A DNA stretch of 64,000 bases. It comes from Pseudomonas sp. GM41(2012) (GTDB lineage Bacteria; Pseudomonadota; Gammaproteobacteria; Pseudomonadales; Pseudomonadaceae). The notes under the pieces were generated by a model, which was not told where the DNA came from, ran no database searches, and saw only the letters and a list, made by a program, of their open reading frames with translations. Below, piece by piece: positions 44,565-56,318 of the stretch (its first letter is position 1; every line of letters begins with the position of its first letter). The DNA is taken from NCBI RefSeq assembly GCF_000282315.2, contig NZ_AKJN02000012.1, positions 216,338-280,337 on the forward strand. The letters are read 5' to 3'. The translations under genes were made by a program, and so were the position numbers.

Positions 44565-45590
44565 ATGATCGTTCGTCCCGTACGCAGCAGCGATTTACCC
44601 GCTCTGATCGACCTGGCCCGCAGCACCGGCACCGGCCTGACCACCTTGCCGGCCAATGAAGAGCGTCTGGCCCATCGGGTCGGCTGGGCCGAGAAGACCT
44701 TCCGCGGCGAAGCCGGGCGGGGCGATGCGGACTACCTGTTCGTGCTCGAAGACGATGACGGCCGCGTGGTGGGTATTTCCGCCATCGCTGGCGCCGTCGG
44801 TCTGCGTGAGCCTTGGTACAACTTCCGGGTTGGCCTGACCGTCAGCGCTTCGCAAGAGTTGAACATCTACCGCGAAATCCCGACGCTGTTCCTGGCCAAC
44901 GACCTGACCGGTAACTCCGAGCTGTGCTCGCTGTTCCTGCACGCCGACTACCGCACGGGCCTCAACGGTCGCATGCTGGCCAAGGCGCGGATGCTGTTCA
45001 TCGCCGAGTTCCCGCAGCTGTTCGGCAACAAGATCATCGCCGAGATGCGCGGTATGTCCGACGAAGCGGGGCGTTCGCCGTTCTGGGAAAGCCTGGGTCG
45101 TCACTTCTTCAAGATGGAATTCAGCCAGGCTGACTACCTGACTGGCGTGGGCAACAAGGCGTTCATCGCCGAACTGATGCCGAAATTCCCGTTGTACACC
45201 TGCTTCCTGTCGGAAGATGCGCGCAACGTGATCGGCCAGGTTCATCCGGACACCGAGCCGGCGCTGGCCATGCTCAAAAGCGAAGGCTTTAGCTATCAGG
45301 GCTACGTCGACATCTTCGACGCCGGTCCTGCGGTGGAGTGCGAAACTGGCAAGATCCGCGCAGTACGCGACAGCCAAGCGCTGGTGCTGGCCATCGGCAC
45401 ACCGGGTGACGACGCCACACCGTTCCTGATTCATAACCGCAAGCGCGAAGACTGCCGGATCACTGCTGCTCCTGCACGTTTCGCCGCCGGTACGCTGGTG
45501 GTCGATCCACTGACCGCCAAACGCCTTCAACTCAACGCCGGCGATCAAGTACGCGCCGTTCCGTTGTCCGCTGCCAGGGAGTCGAAATAA
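44565..45590 (+). CDS. aruG: Arginine N-succinyltransferase subunit beta
   Basis: The 341-residue partner of AruF has the same AstA segments: MIVRPVRSSDLPALIDLARS, LFLANDLTGNSELCSLFL, MLFIAEFPQLFGNKIIAEMRG and RSPFWESLGRHFFKMEF. The ATG at 44565 follows GAGGAGA. Its stop overlaps the aruD start as TAATG. Confidence 0.95.
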   Translation: MIVRPVRSSDLPALIDLARSTGTGLTTLPANEERLAHRVGWAEKTFRGEAGRGDADYLFVLEDDDGRVVGISAIAGAVGLREPWYNFRVGLTVSASQELNIYREIPTLFLANDLTGNSELCSLFLHADYRTGLNGRMLAKARMLFIAEFPQLFGNKIIAEMRGMSDEAGRSPFWESLGRHFFKMEFSQADYLTGVGNKAFIAELMPKFPLYTCFLSEDARNVIGQVHPDTEPALAMLKSEGFSYQGYVDIFDAGPAVECETGKIRAVRDSQALVLAIGTPGDDATPFLIHNRKREDCRITAAPARFAAGTLVVDPLTAKRLQLNAGDQVRAVPLSAARESK

Positions 45591-47056
45591 TGAATTCGCT
45601 ATACATCGCAGGTGAATGGCTGGCCGGCCAGGGTGAAGCCTTTCAGTCGCTGAACCCGGTAACCCAACAAGTGCTGTGGGCCGGCGAAGGCGCTACCACT
45701 GCCCAGGTTGAATCGGCCGTACAAGCCGCGCGCCAGGCATTCCCGAGCTGGGCCCGACGTACCCTGGAAGAGCGCATCACCGTGCTGGAGGCCTTTGCCG
45801 CCGCGCTGAAGAACAATGCTGACGAACTGGCTCGCACCATCGGTGAGGAAACCGGCAAACCTTTGTGGGAAGCGGCTACCGAAGTCACCAGCATGGTCAA
45901 CAAGATTGCGATCTCGGTGCAGAGCTACCGCGAACGCACCGGCGAGAAGAGCGGCCCGTTGGGCGACGCCACTGCCGTGTTGCGCCACAAGCCACACGGT
46001 GTGGTTGCGGTGTTCGGGCCTTACAACTTCCCGGGTCACTTGCCGAACGGTCACATCGTGCCGGCGCTGCTGGCCGGTAACAGTGTGCTGTTCAAACCCA
46101 GCGAGCTGACGCCGAAAGTCGCCGAACTGACGGTCAAGTGCTGGATCGAAGCCGGTCTGCCGGCAGGCGTGTTGAACCTGCTGCAAGGCGCTCGCGAGAC
46201 CGGTATCGCCCTGGCGGCGAACCCGGGCATCGATGGCTTGTTCTTCACCGGCTCCAGCCGCACCGGCAATCACCTGCACCAACAGTTTGCCGGCCGTCCG
46301 GACAAGATCCTCGCGCTGGAAATGGGCGGTAACAACCCGCTGGTCGTTGATCAGGTCGCAGACCTTGATGCTGCCGTTTACACCATCATCCAGTCGGCAT
46401 TCATTTCCGCCGGTCAGCGTTGCACCTGTGCACGCCGCTTGCTGGTGCCGCAGGGCGCCTGGGGCGACACACTGCTGGCGCGTCTGGTGGCGGTCAGCTC
46501 GACGATTGAAGTCGGCGCGTTTGATCAGCAACCGGCACCGTTCATGGGCTCGGTGATTTCCCTCGGCGCTGCGAAAGCACTGATGGATGCGCAGGAGCAT
46601 CTGCTGGGTAACGGCGCAGTCGCGCTGCTGGAAATGACTCAGCCACAAGCTCAAGCTGCCTTGCTGACCCCTGGTATTCTGGACGTCACGGCAGTGGCTG
46701 ATCGCCCTGACGAAGAGCTGTTCGGCCCGCTGCTGCAAGTGATCCGCTACGCTGATTTTGAGGCGGCGATCGCTGAAGCCAACGACACCGACTATGGCCT
46801 GGCGGCCGGTCTGCTGTCGGATTCCGAAGCGCGTTATCAGCAGTTCTGGCTGGAAAGCCGTGCGGGCATCGTCAACTGGAACAAACAGTTGACCGGTGCT
46901 GCGAGCAGCGCGCCATTCGGCGGTGTCGGCGCCTCGGGCAACCACCGCGCCAGCGCCTACTACGCGGCAGATTACTGCGCGTACCCGGTCGCTTCGCTGG
47001 AAACCCCGAGTCTGGTGATGCCTGCGACCCTTACGCCCGGCGTGAAAATGGCGTGA
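45590..47056 (+). CDS. aruD: Succinylglutamate-semialdehyde dehydrogenase
   Basis: This 488-residue NAD-dependent aldehyde dehydrogenase oxidises succinylglutamate semialdehyde to succinylglutamate. The catalytic glutamate lies in ALEMGGNNP and the nucleophilic cysteine in SAGQRCTCARRL. The NAD site GPYNFPGHLPNG and FTGSSRTG are typical of AstD. It is coupled to aruG by a one-base overlap. A REP pair lies just after its stop. Confidence 0.96.
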   Translation: MNSLYIAGEWLAGQGEAFQSLNPVTQQVLWAGEGATTAQVESAVQAARQAFPSWARRTLEERITVLEAFAAALKNNADELARTIGEETGKPLWEAATEVTSMVNKIAISVQSYRERTGEKSGPLGDATAVLRHKPHGVVAVFGPYNFPGHLPNGHIVPALLAGNSVLFKPSELTPKVAELTVKCWIEAGLPAGVLNLLQGARETGIALAANPGIDGLFFTGSSRTGNHLHQQFAGRPDKILALEMGGNNPLVVDQVADLDAAVYTIIQSAFISAGQRCTCARRLLVPQGAWGDTLLARLVAVSSTIEVGAFDQQPAPFMGSVISLGAAKALMDAQEHLLGNGAVALLEMTQPQAQAALLTPGILDVTAVADRPDEELFGPLLQVIRYADFEAAIAEANDTDYGLAAGLLSDSEARYQQFWLESRAGIVNWNKQLTGAASSAPFGGVGASGNHRASAYYAADYCAYPVASLETPSLVMPATLTPGVKMA

Positions 47057-47060
47057 TGCC

Positions 47061-47153
47061 CATCGCCAGCAGGCTGGCTCCCACAGGATTTGCGTCGGAC
47101 ACAAAGTGTGTGAACACCTCCGAACCTGTAGGAGCCGAGCTTGCTCGCGATGG
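47061..47153. repeat. REP-type inverted repeat, family B
   Basis: CATCGCCAGCAGGCTGGCTCC and GTAGGAGCCGAGCTTGCTCG are diverged arms between aruD and aruB. Confidence 0.7.
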
Positions 47154-47223
47154 CCGCGACTCGGTCGCACTGAACAGTTAGTTACTGAAGCCTATAACAA
47201 CAGATTCTCGTGGAGCCTCGCTG

Positions 47224-48570
47224 ATGAAATCCTATGAAGTCAATTTTGACGGTCTAGTGGGGCCGACCCATAACTACGGCGGTTTGTCCTACGGCAACGT
47301 CGCGTCCCAGAGCAACAGCCAGCAGTCTTCGAACCCGAAGGAAGCCGCGCTGCAAGGCCTGGCGAAAATGAAATCGCTGATGGAAATGGGCTTTCAACAG
47401 GGCGTGCTGGCACCACAGGAACGCCCGGACGTGGCAGCCCTGCGTCGTTTGGGTTTCAGCGGCACCGACGCTCAGGTGATCGAGCAGGCGGCTAAAGATG
47501 CAATGCCGTTGCTGGTGGCCAGTTGCTCGGCGTCGAGCATGTGGGTGGCCAACGCCGCCACCGTCAGCCCGAGTGCCGACACCGCGGATGGCCGTGTGCA
47601 TTTCACCGCGGCCAACCTGAACTGCAAATATCACCGCAGCATCGAACACCCGACCACCAGTCGCGTGCTGGGGGCGATGTTCGCTGACCAGAAACACTTC
47701 GCTCACCACGCAGCATTGCCGGCCGTGGCGCAGTTCGGGGACGAGGGTGCAGCCAACCACACCCGTTTCTGCCGTGAATACGGCGACGCAGGCGTCGAGT
47801 TCTTCGTGTTCGGTCGCAGCGCGTTCGACACCCGTTATCCGGCACCGCAAAAATACCCGGCCCGCCAGACCCTCGAAGCCTCCCAAGCGGTTGCCCGCCT
47901 GCACGGCTTGAGCGATGACGGCGTGGTCTACGCTCAGCAGAACCCTTCGGTGATCGATCAGGGCGTTTTTCACAACGATGTGATCGCGGTGGGTAACGGC
48001 GAAGTGTTGTTCTATCACGAGGACGCGTTCCTCGACACCGAGCAGATGCTGGCCGAATTGCAGAGCAAACTCGCCAAAGTCGGTGGGAAATTTCAGTCGG
48101 TCTGCGTACCGCGTTCCGCGGTCACCGTGGAAGACGCCGTTCGTTCCTACCTGTTCAATAGCCAACTGCTGTCGCGTCCTGACGGCTCGATGCTGTTGAT
48201 CGTGCCGGAAGAATGCCGTGGCAACGAGCGCGTCTGGCAGTACCTGCAAGGTTTGACCAGCTCCGGCGGCCTGATCCGCGAAGTGAAAGTGTTCGATTTG
48301 AAGCAGAGCATGCAGAACGGCGGCGGCCCGGCTTGCCTGCGACTGCGCGTCGCGCTCAACGAAACCGAACTGGCGGCCGTCAACCCAGGGGTTATCATGA
48401 CGGCACCGTTGTACGGCACCCTGACCGAATGGGTCGACAAGCACTACCGCGACCGCATGACCGAAAACGATCTTGCGGACCCGCAATTGCTGCTTGAGTG
48501 CCGGACGGCACTGGATGAACTGACGCAAATCCTTAAACTGGGCGCGGTTTATCCATTCCAGATCAATTGA
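47224..48570 (+). CDS. aruB: N-succinylarginine dihydrolase
   Basis: This 448-residue enzyme converts succinylarginine to succinylornithine, CO2 and ammonia. It has the AstB pattern: EVNFDGLVGPTHNYGGLSYG at the start, HFTAANLNCKYHRSIEHPT, FFVFGRSAFD and GGGPACLRLRV with the catalytic cysteine. GGAGCC precedes the ATG. The downstream small gene and aruE follow with short gaps. Confidence 0.96.
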   Translation: MKSYEVNFDGLVGPTHNYGGLSYGNVASQSNSQQSSNPKEAALQGLAKMKSLMEMGFQQGVLAPQERPDVAALRRLGFSGTDAQVIEQAAKDAMPLLVASCSASSMWVANAATVSPSADTADGRVHFTAANLNCKYHRSIEHPTTSRVLGAMFADQKHFAHHAALPAVAQFGDEGAANHTRFCREYGDAGVEFFVFGRSAFDTRYPAPQKYPARQTLEASQAVARLHGLSDDGVVYAQQNPSVIDQGVFHNDVIAVGNGEVLFYHEDAFLDTEQMLAELQSKLAKVGGKFQSVCVPRSAVTVEDAVRSYLFNSQLLSRPDGSMLLIVPEECRGNERVWQYLQGLTSSGGLIREVKVFDLKQSMQNGGGPACLRLRVALNETELAAVNPGVIMTAPLYGTLTEWVDKHYRDRMTENDLADPQLLLECRTALDELTQILKLGAVYPFQIN

Positions 48571-48589
48571 ACGTCGAGAGCGTAAAAAC

Positions 48590-48877
48590 ATGAGCGATAC
48601 CCTGCAGCTGATCCTTGAAGACACCGACGGCACGCAACTGGAAACTTCCTGCACCCGCGTCGCGGTCATGTGGCAAGGCAAAGAGCTGTGGATTCAGCAA
48701 GACGGCCTCGGCCAATTGCTGATCGGCGTGGACGTCGAAGAAGGTGACGCTGAATACGCAAACCTGCTGCTGCGCCCATTGGCGACTAATCTGGTAAGTC
48801 TGCAACTGGAAATGGAACCGGCTGAAGTCGGTGACGAAGACCACGTGCACGGCCCGGATTGCCAGCACGACCACTAA
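48590..48877 (+). CDS. Small protein with His-rich tail in the aru cluster
   Basis: The 95-residue protein sits between aruB and aruE, the position of PA0900 in P. aeruginosa. Its body (MSDTLQLILEDTDGTQLETS, then RVAVMWQGKELWIQQDG) resembles no family I know. The C-terminal tail EDHVHGPDCQHDH has four His and one Cys and could bind a metal. The start follows GAGAG, and the stop is 12 bases before aruE, so it is likely in the same transcript. Confidence 0.8.
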   Translation: MSDTLQLILEDTDGTQLETSCTRVAVMWQGKELWIQQDGLGQLLIGVDVEEGDAEYANLLLRPLATNLVSLQLEMEPAEVGDEDHVHGPDCQHDH

Positions 48878-48889
48878 GGAAACCGCTCT

Positions 48890-49900
48890 ATGCTCGCCCT
48901 CGGCAAACTGCTTGAACTGACCCTCGCCGGCCGCGAACCGGCGGAGAAGACTCAACTGACTGTCGAAGGCGTGCGCATGCGCTGGTTGAGCGAAGGTGCG
49001 CTGGAAGTCCGGCCACCTGAAGCTCGCGACAATGGCCTGGACCTGCTGCTATCGGCCGGCATCCATGGCAACGAAACAGCGCCGATCGAGTTGCTCGATC
49101 GCCTGTTGCATGACATCGCCCGCGGCGACTTGAAACCGCGTACACGTATTCTGTTCCTGTTCGGTAACCCGGAAGCGATTCGCAAAGGCGAGCGCTTCGT
49201 CGAGCAGGACGTCAATCGGCTGTTCAACGGCCGTCACGAACAAAGCAGCGGCTCCGAAGCCCTGCGCGCGTGTGAGCTGGAGCGACTGGCGGCGAGTTTC
49301 TTCAGCCTGCCGGATCGAAACCGTCTGCACTATGACCTGCACACCGCGATTCGTGGCTCGAAAATCGAACAGTTCGCGCTGTATCCCTGGAAGGAAGGCC
49401 GTCAGCATTCACGTCTGGAACTGGCGCGCCTGCGCGCTGCCGGGATGGAAGCGGTGCTGCTGCAAAACAAGCCGTCCATCGTTTTCAGCTCCTACACTTA
49501 CGACAAACTCGGTGCCGAGTCTTTCACCCTTGAACTGGGCAAGGCGCGGCCATTCGGGCAGAACGATGGGGTCAACGTCGATCTGCTGGAAACGCGCCTC
49601 AAACAGATTATCGAAGGCAACGAGCCAGCCCAGACCGAAGAAGCGCTGGATGGTTTGCAGCTGTTTAGCGTGGCGCGAGAAATCATCAAGCACAGCGATA
49701 GCTTCCGCTTGAACCTGCCAGCGGACATCGAGAACTTTTCGGAGTTGGAAGTGGGTTACCTGCTGGCCGAAGACATCGCCCAGACCCGGTGGATCATTGA
49801 GGAGGAGGGTGCCCGGATCATCTTCCCGAACCCCAAGGTCAAGAATGGCCTGCGCGCCGGCATCCTGATTGTGCCGACTACCGACGAAAACCTCGCCTGA
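48890..49900 (+). CDS. aruE: Succinylglutamate desuccinylase
   Basis: The 336-residue zinc enzyme releases succinate and glutamate, the last AST step. Zinc ligands are visible in AGIHGNETAPIELL (His and Glu) and YDLHTAIRG (His). The C-terminal domain carries YLLAEDIAQTRWIIEEEGARI. It ends the aru cluster and is followed by a REP pair. Confidence 0.95.
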   Translation: MLALGKLLELTLAGREPAEKTQLTVEGVRMRWLSEGALEVRPPEARDNGLDLLLSAGIHGNETAPIELLDRLLHDIARGDLKPRTRILFLFGNPEAIRKGERFVEQDVNRLFNGRHEQSSGSEALRACELERLAASFFSLPDRNRLHYDLHTAIRGSKIEQFALYPWKEGRQHSRLELARLRAAGMEAVLLQNKPSIVFSSYTYDKLGAESFTLELGKARPFGQNDGVNVDLLETRLKQIIEGNEPAQTEEALDGLQLFSVAREIIKHSDSFRLNLPADIENFSELEVGYLLAEDIAQTRWIIEEEGARIIFPNPKVKNGLRAGILIVPTTDENLA

Positions 49901-49929
49901 CCGCGATATCAGGTTCGACATAAAGCCCA

Positions 49930-50020
49930 TGTGGGAGCGAGCCTGCTCGCGATAGCGGTGTATCAGTCAACAGGGGCGTTGGCTGACAGTCCGTTATCGC
50001 GAGCAGGCTCGCTCCCACAG
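49930..50020. repeat. REP-type inverted repeat, family B
   Basis: GTGGGAGCGAGCCTGCTCGCG and its reverse complement lie between the convergent aruE and ribH genes. Confidence 0.85.
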
Positions 50021-50031
50021 GTTTATCGGGT

Positions 50032-50541
50032 TTACACCGCTACCGCACGTGGCTCGCTACGACGCAAAGCACGCATCTTGTGCAACGTATCCGCGCACGT
50101 TTTCGCCGCTTCCTGGCCTTTATGCACAAAGTGCTCGAAGAAGAACTTCTGATGTTCTTCGCCAGCATGGAAGTGGTGCGGGGTCAAAACCACGGAGAAC
50201 ACCGGCACTTCGGTTTCCAGCTGAACTTGCATCAAGCCGCTGATCACCGACTGGGCGACGAATTCGTGGCGATAGATGCCGCCGTCGACTACCAGGCCTG
50301 CCGCAACGATGCCGGCATAACGACCGGATTTGGCCAGCAGCTTGGCGTGCAGAGGAATTTCAAAGGCGCCGCCGACTTCGAAGAAATCGATCTCCGATTC
50401 CTGATAACCCTGAGCAATCATTTCGGCCACAAAGCCCTTACGGCTCTGATCGACGATTTCTTTGTGCCAGCAGGCCTGGATGAACGCAACGCGCTCGCCC
50501 TGATGGTTTTTGCTTTTGCTATCGATTGCGGTGGGTTGCAT
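50032..50541 (-). CDS. ribH: 6,7-dimethyl-8-ribityllumazine synthase (RibH2-like)
   Basis: The 169-residue enzyme makes the riboflavin precursor lumazine from a ribityl uracil and a 4-carbon phosphate. Family segments are VAFIQACWHKEIVDQSRKGF, FFEVGGAFEIPLHAKLLA, ICRHEF-like GIYRHEFVAQSVISGL and SVVLTPHHFHAGEEH. The extra-long ends and sequence suggest a type II lumazine synthase, separate from the housekeeping rib operon copy. CAGGAG precedes the ATG at 50541. An FMN riboswitch lies upstream. Confidence 0.88.
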   Translation of the reverse strand: MQPTAIDSKSKNHQGERVAFIQACWHKEIVDQSRKGFVAEMIAQGYQESEIDFFEVGGAFEIPLHAKLLAKSGRYAGIVAAGLVVDGGIYRHEFVAQSVISGLMQVQLETEVPVFSVVLTPHHFHAGEEHQKFFFEHFVHKGQEAAKTCADTLHKMRALRRSEPRAVAV

Positions 50542-50656
50542 GTTCTGACTCCTGTTTATGTAAAAAACAGGGCATATGAATCGAATGGGATTTAAGGGTA
50601 CGCAGGCACAAATGCCTGCGGACGGCGCTTTGGTATAGAGCCTAGGCGGCGCCAAT

Positions 50657-50826
50657 CCCGTTCTCTCTTCATCCGGACTATGACCGTCGGCCCCGGGATC
50701 ACACCGGGTCTGCTGACCTTGTCGCCATCACAGCCATTGCCGTGCCTGTCGCCAAGCGCTCGCGGGCTATGCGCATTGCGCGCAATTACCGCCGGTGGGG
50801 AGTTGCACCCCGCCCTGAGAACGTTT
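50657..50826 (-). promoter_or_regulatory. FMN riboswitch (RFN element) upstream of ribH
   Basis: Read on the minus strand, the element has the conserved P1/P2 core CTCAGGGCGGGGTGCAACTC, then CCCCACCGGCGGTAATT. Near its end it has GGTCATAGTCCGGATGAAGA and GAGAACG. These are signature blocks of the FMN aptamer. FMN binding would be expected to reduce ribH expression. The 5' half ends about 110 bases before the ribH start, leaving room for an expression platform. The remaining gap (to 51022) holds the divergent ltaE leader. Confidence 0.93.
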
Positions 50827-51022
50827 TGCCGCCAGATTGTTTGGCGGCGAAGCGTTTTTAACACATATTTCTCACCTGTGCATTGCTGCTATCTGATGAT
50901 TGCTATCGACTTTTTCGTCGGTTCAAGAAGCCTTTTCGTACCCAAGGGTTGATTATTCGTCGGCATGACCGCAGTAATTCCTACTTGAAAGGGATTTTCC
51001 CCTGCTTACCGAGGCCAGATTC

Positions 51023-52027
51023 ATGAGCGTTATCGATCTTCGCAGCGACACCGTCACCCAACCGTCCGCCGGGATGCTCGACGCCATGGCCGGCGCGGCC
51101 ACCGGTGACGACGTTTACGGCGAAGATCCGACGGTCAATCGTCTGGAAGCCGAGTTGGCCAAGCGGCTGGGTTTTGCTGCGGCGCTGTTTGTTCCGACGG
51201 GCACCATGAGCAATCTGCTGGGCTTGATGGCCCACTGCGAACGCGGTGACGAGTACATCGTCGGCCAGCAGGCACACACCTATAAGTACGAAGGTGGCGG
51301 CGCAGCCGTACTTGGTTCGATTCAGCCGCAACCGCTGGAAGTGCAGGCCGATGGTTCGCTGGACCTGACTCACGTGGCAGCCGCGATCAAACCGGACGAC
51401 TTCCACTTCGCCCGGACTCGCTTGCTGGCGCTGGAAAACACCATGCAGGGCAAGGTTTTGCCACTGGAGTATCTGGCGCGGGCTCGTAGCTTTACTCGCG
51501 AACATGGGTTGCAACTGCACCTGGACGGCGCGCGGCTGTACAACGCGGCGGTCAAATTGGGTGTCGATGCCCGGGAAATCACGCAGTATTTCGATTCGGT
51601 CTCGGTCTGCCTGTCCAAAGGCCTGGGCGCGCCGATCGGTTCGGTGCTGTGCGGTTCGGTCGAATTGATCGCCAAGGCGAGACGCCTGCGCAAGATGGTC
51701 GGCGGCGGCATGCGCCAGGCCGGTATTCTGGCGGCAGCAGGTTTGTACGCACTTGATAACAATGTTCAGCGTCTGGCTGATGACCACGCCAACGCGCAGT
51801 TACTGGCTGAAGGCTTGCGAGCGGCGGGTTACGAGGTCGAGCCGGTGCAGACCAACATGGTTTACGTGCAGATGGGCGACAAGGCCGAGGCCATCAAGGC
51901 GTTTGCCGCCGAACGCGGGATCAAGCTGAGCGCTGCCGGACGTCTGCGCATGGTCACGCACATGGACGTCAGCCGCGCTCAAATCGAGCAGGTCGTCGCG
52001 ACATTCGTCGAGTTTTCGCGCAACTGA
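51023..52027 (+). CDS. ltaE: Low-specificity L-threonine aldolase
   Basis: This 334-residue PLP enzyme cleaves threonine and related beta-hydroxy amino acids to glycine and an aldehyde. The start MSVIDLRSDTVTQPSAGMLDAM is typical; the PLP lysine lies in SVCLSKGLGAPIGSVLCGS and RKMVGGGMRQAGILAAAGL follows. It is divergent from ribH and 146 bases before alaS. The location differs from P. aeruginosa. Confidence 0.93.
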   Translation: MSVIDLRSDTVTQPSAGMLDAMAGAATGDDVYGEDPTVNRLEAELAKRLGFAAALFVPTGTMSNLLGLMAHCERGDEYIVGQQAHTYKYEGGGAAVLGSIQPQPLEVQADGSLDLTHVAAAIKPDDFHFARTRLLALENTMQGKVLPLEYLARARSFTREHGLQLHLDGARLYNAAVKLGVDAREITQYFDSVSVCLSKGLGAPIGSVLCGSVELIAKARRLRKMVGGGMRQAGILAAAGLYALDNNVQRLADDHANAQLLAEGLRAAGYEVEPVQTNMVYVQMGDKAEAIKAFAAERGIKLSAAGRLRMVTHMDVSRAQIEQVVATFVEFSRN

Positions 52028-52093
52028 TAGCGTTAGCGGTCCAATTGACCGTTTCTATCGTATAAACACGCTGTACCCCGCGCGCAGGGCCGA

Positions 52094-52099
52094 TATAAT
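52094..52099 (+). promoter_or_regulatory. Candidate alaS -10 box
   Basis: TATAAT lies 75 bases upstream of the alaS start; the matching -35 is weak. A long leader follows. Confidence 0.45.
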
Positions 52100-52173
52100 G
52101 CGGCCCTTTGCCGTCGCTTCGTCTGTTGACGTTTCGCACAGGCCTTTGGCCGCAGCCTCCGTGGAAGAACCTA

Positions 52174-54798
<2,625 letters not shown>

Positions 54799-54889
54799 GG
54801 CAGTGTCTCCGGCCCGCAGTCTAGTGGCGGGCCAGAACGCTGTTTGAGTGATTATTTGGGCGCCCTTCATGGGCAGAGGCGGCTTTGAA

Positions 54890-56131
54890 ATGGCTTTGAT
54901 CGTACAGAAATTTGGAGGCACCTCGGTCGGCACTGTCGAGAGAATCGAGCAGGTCGCCGACAAGGTTAAGAAATTCCGCGAAGCCGGCGATGACCTGGTG
55001 GTCGTGCTGTCTGCAATGAGCGGCGAAACCAACCGTCTGATCGATCTGGCCAAGAAAATCAGTGGCGACGGCCAACCGGTTCCTCGTGAGCTGGACGTGA
55101 TCGTCTCCACCGGTGAGCAGGTGACGATTGCACTGTTGGCCATGGCGCTGATCAAGCGCGGCGTGCCAGCGGTGTCCTACACCGGCAACCAGGTGCGGAT
55201 TCTGACGGACAGTGCGCACAATAAAGCGCGTATCTTGCAGATTGATGACCAGAAGATTCGTGGCGATCTGAAGGCTGGTCGTGTGGTCGTTGTCGCCGGT
55301 TTCCAGGGCGTCGACGAGCACGGCAACATCACCACCCTCGGTCGTGGCGGTTCCGACACCACCGGCGTGGCGCTGGCGGCAGCCTTGAAGGCTGACGAAT
55401 GCCAGATCTACACCGATGTCGACGGCGTCTACACCACCGACCCGCGTGTGGTGTCCGTGGCTCAGCGCCTGGACAAGATTACCTTCGAAGAGATGCTGGA
55501 AATGGCCAGCCTCGGTTCCAAGGTGTTGCAGATCCGTGCGGTGGAGTTCGCCGGCAAGTACAACGTTCCGCTGCGCGTACTGCACAGCTTCAAGGAGGGT
55601 CCGGGCACCCTCATTACTATTGATGAAGAGGAAACCATGGAACAGCCGATCATTTCCGGCATCGCTTTCAACCGCGATGAAGCCAAGCTGACCATCCGTG
55701 GCGTGCCAGACACCCCGGGCGTTGCATTCAAGATTCTCGGCCCGATCAGTGCCGCGAACATCGAAGTCGACATGATCGTGCAGAACGTTGCGCACGATAA
55801 CACCACCGACTTCACCTTCACCGTGCATCGCAATGACTTCCAGGCCGCGCAAACCGTGCTGGAAAACACCGCTCGCGAGATCGGTGCCCGTGAAGTCGTT
55901 GGCGACATCAAGATTGCCAAGGTGTCGATCGTCGGTGTCGGCATGCGCTCCCACGCAGGCGTGGCCAGCCGCATGTTCGAATCCCTGGCCAAGGAAAGCA
56001 TCAACATCCAGATGATCTCGACCTCGGAGATCAAAGTCTCCGTAGTGATCGAAGAGAAGTACCTGGAACTGGCTGTGCGCGCTCTGCACACGGCTTTCGA
56101 ACTGGACGCACCGGCCCGACAGGGCGAGTGA
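54890..56131 (+). CDS. lysC: Aspartate kinase
   Basis: The 413-residue protein phosphorylates aspartate, the first step to lysine, threonine and methionine. It starts MALIVQKFGGTSVG, and the kinase core contains STGEQVTIALLAMAL and GRGGSDTTGVALAAAL. Two ACT domains in the C-terminal 160 residues bind effectors. A likely internal start (ATG at 55637) could yield a separate beta subunit. The terminator lies 12 bases after the stop. Confidence 0.97.
   Translation: MALIVQKFGGTSVGTVERIEQVADKVKKFREAGDDLVVVLSAMSGETNRLIDLAKKISGDGQPVPRELDVIVSTGEQVTIALLAMALIKRGVPAVSYTGNQVRILTDSAHNKARILQIDDQKIRGDLKAGRVVVVAGFQGVDEHGNITTLGRGGSDTTGVALAAALKADECQIYTDVDGVYTTDPRVVSVAQRLDKITFEEMLEMASLGSKVLQIRAVEFAGKYNVPLRVLHSFKEGPGTLITIDEEETMEQPIISGIAFNRDEAKLTIRGVPDTPGVAFKILGPISAANIEVDMIVQNVAHDNTTDFTFTVHRNDFQAAQTVLENTAREIGAREVVGDIKIAKVSIVGVGMRSHAGVASRMFESLAKESINIQMISTSEIKVSVVIEEKYLELAVRALHTAFELDAPARQGE
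55637..56131 (+). CDS. Candidate internally started beta subunit of aspartate kinase
   Basis: An in-frame ATG at codon 250 follows GAAGAGGAAACC, a plausible ribosome site. It would give a 164-residue protein consisting of the two ACT domains. Aspartate kinases of the alpha2-beta2 type, for example in Corynebacterium and Bacillus, make the beta subunit from the same gene, with its start near this position. Confidence 0.5.
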   Translation: MEQPIISGIAFNRDEAKLTIRGVPDTPGVAFKILGPISAANIEVDMIVQNVAHDNTTDFTFTVHRNDFQAAQTVLENTAREIGAREVVGDIKIAKVSIVGVGMRSHAGVASRMFESLAKESINIQMISTSEIKVSVVIEEKYLELAVRALHTAFELDAPARQGE

Positions 56132-56142
56132 TGCGTTAACCG

Positions 56143-56177
56143 AAGGGCGCGGTCTGACCGCGCCCTTTTGTTTTTTT
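56143..56177 (+). terminator. Rho-independent terminator of lysC
   Basis: AAGGGCGCGGTC and GACCGCGCCCTT pair with a short loop, followed by TTGTTTTTTT. Confidence 0.92.
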
Positions 56178-56318
56178 GAATGGTGCGACCCGAAGCTGTT
56201 CTTTTGCTCGCGCTAGTCAATACTCAGGCATGTAGGGCTGCGATCGCTCAGGTTGTAGGTCGAGTGCCTTTTTTTTGCAGACTGTTGTCCCTGAAATGAA
56301 ATGCGTGAGGAGAAAGGT

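Noticed and set aside
45599..47170. A 523-residue open frame antisense to aruD
   Set aside because: No domain matches, and the plus-strand frame is a complete aldehyde dehydrogenase.
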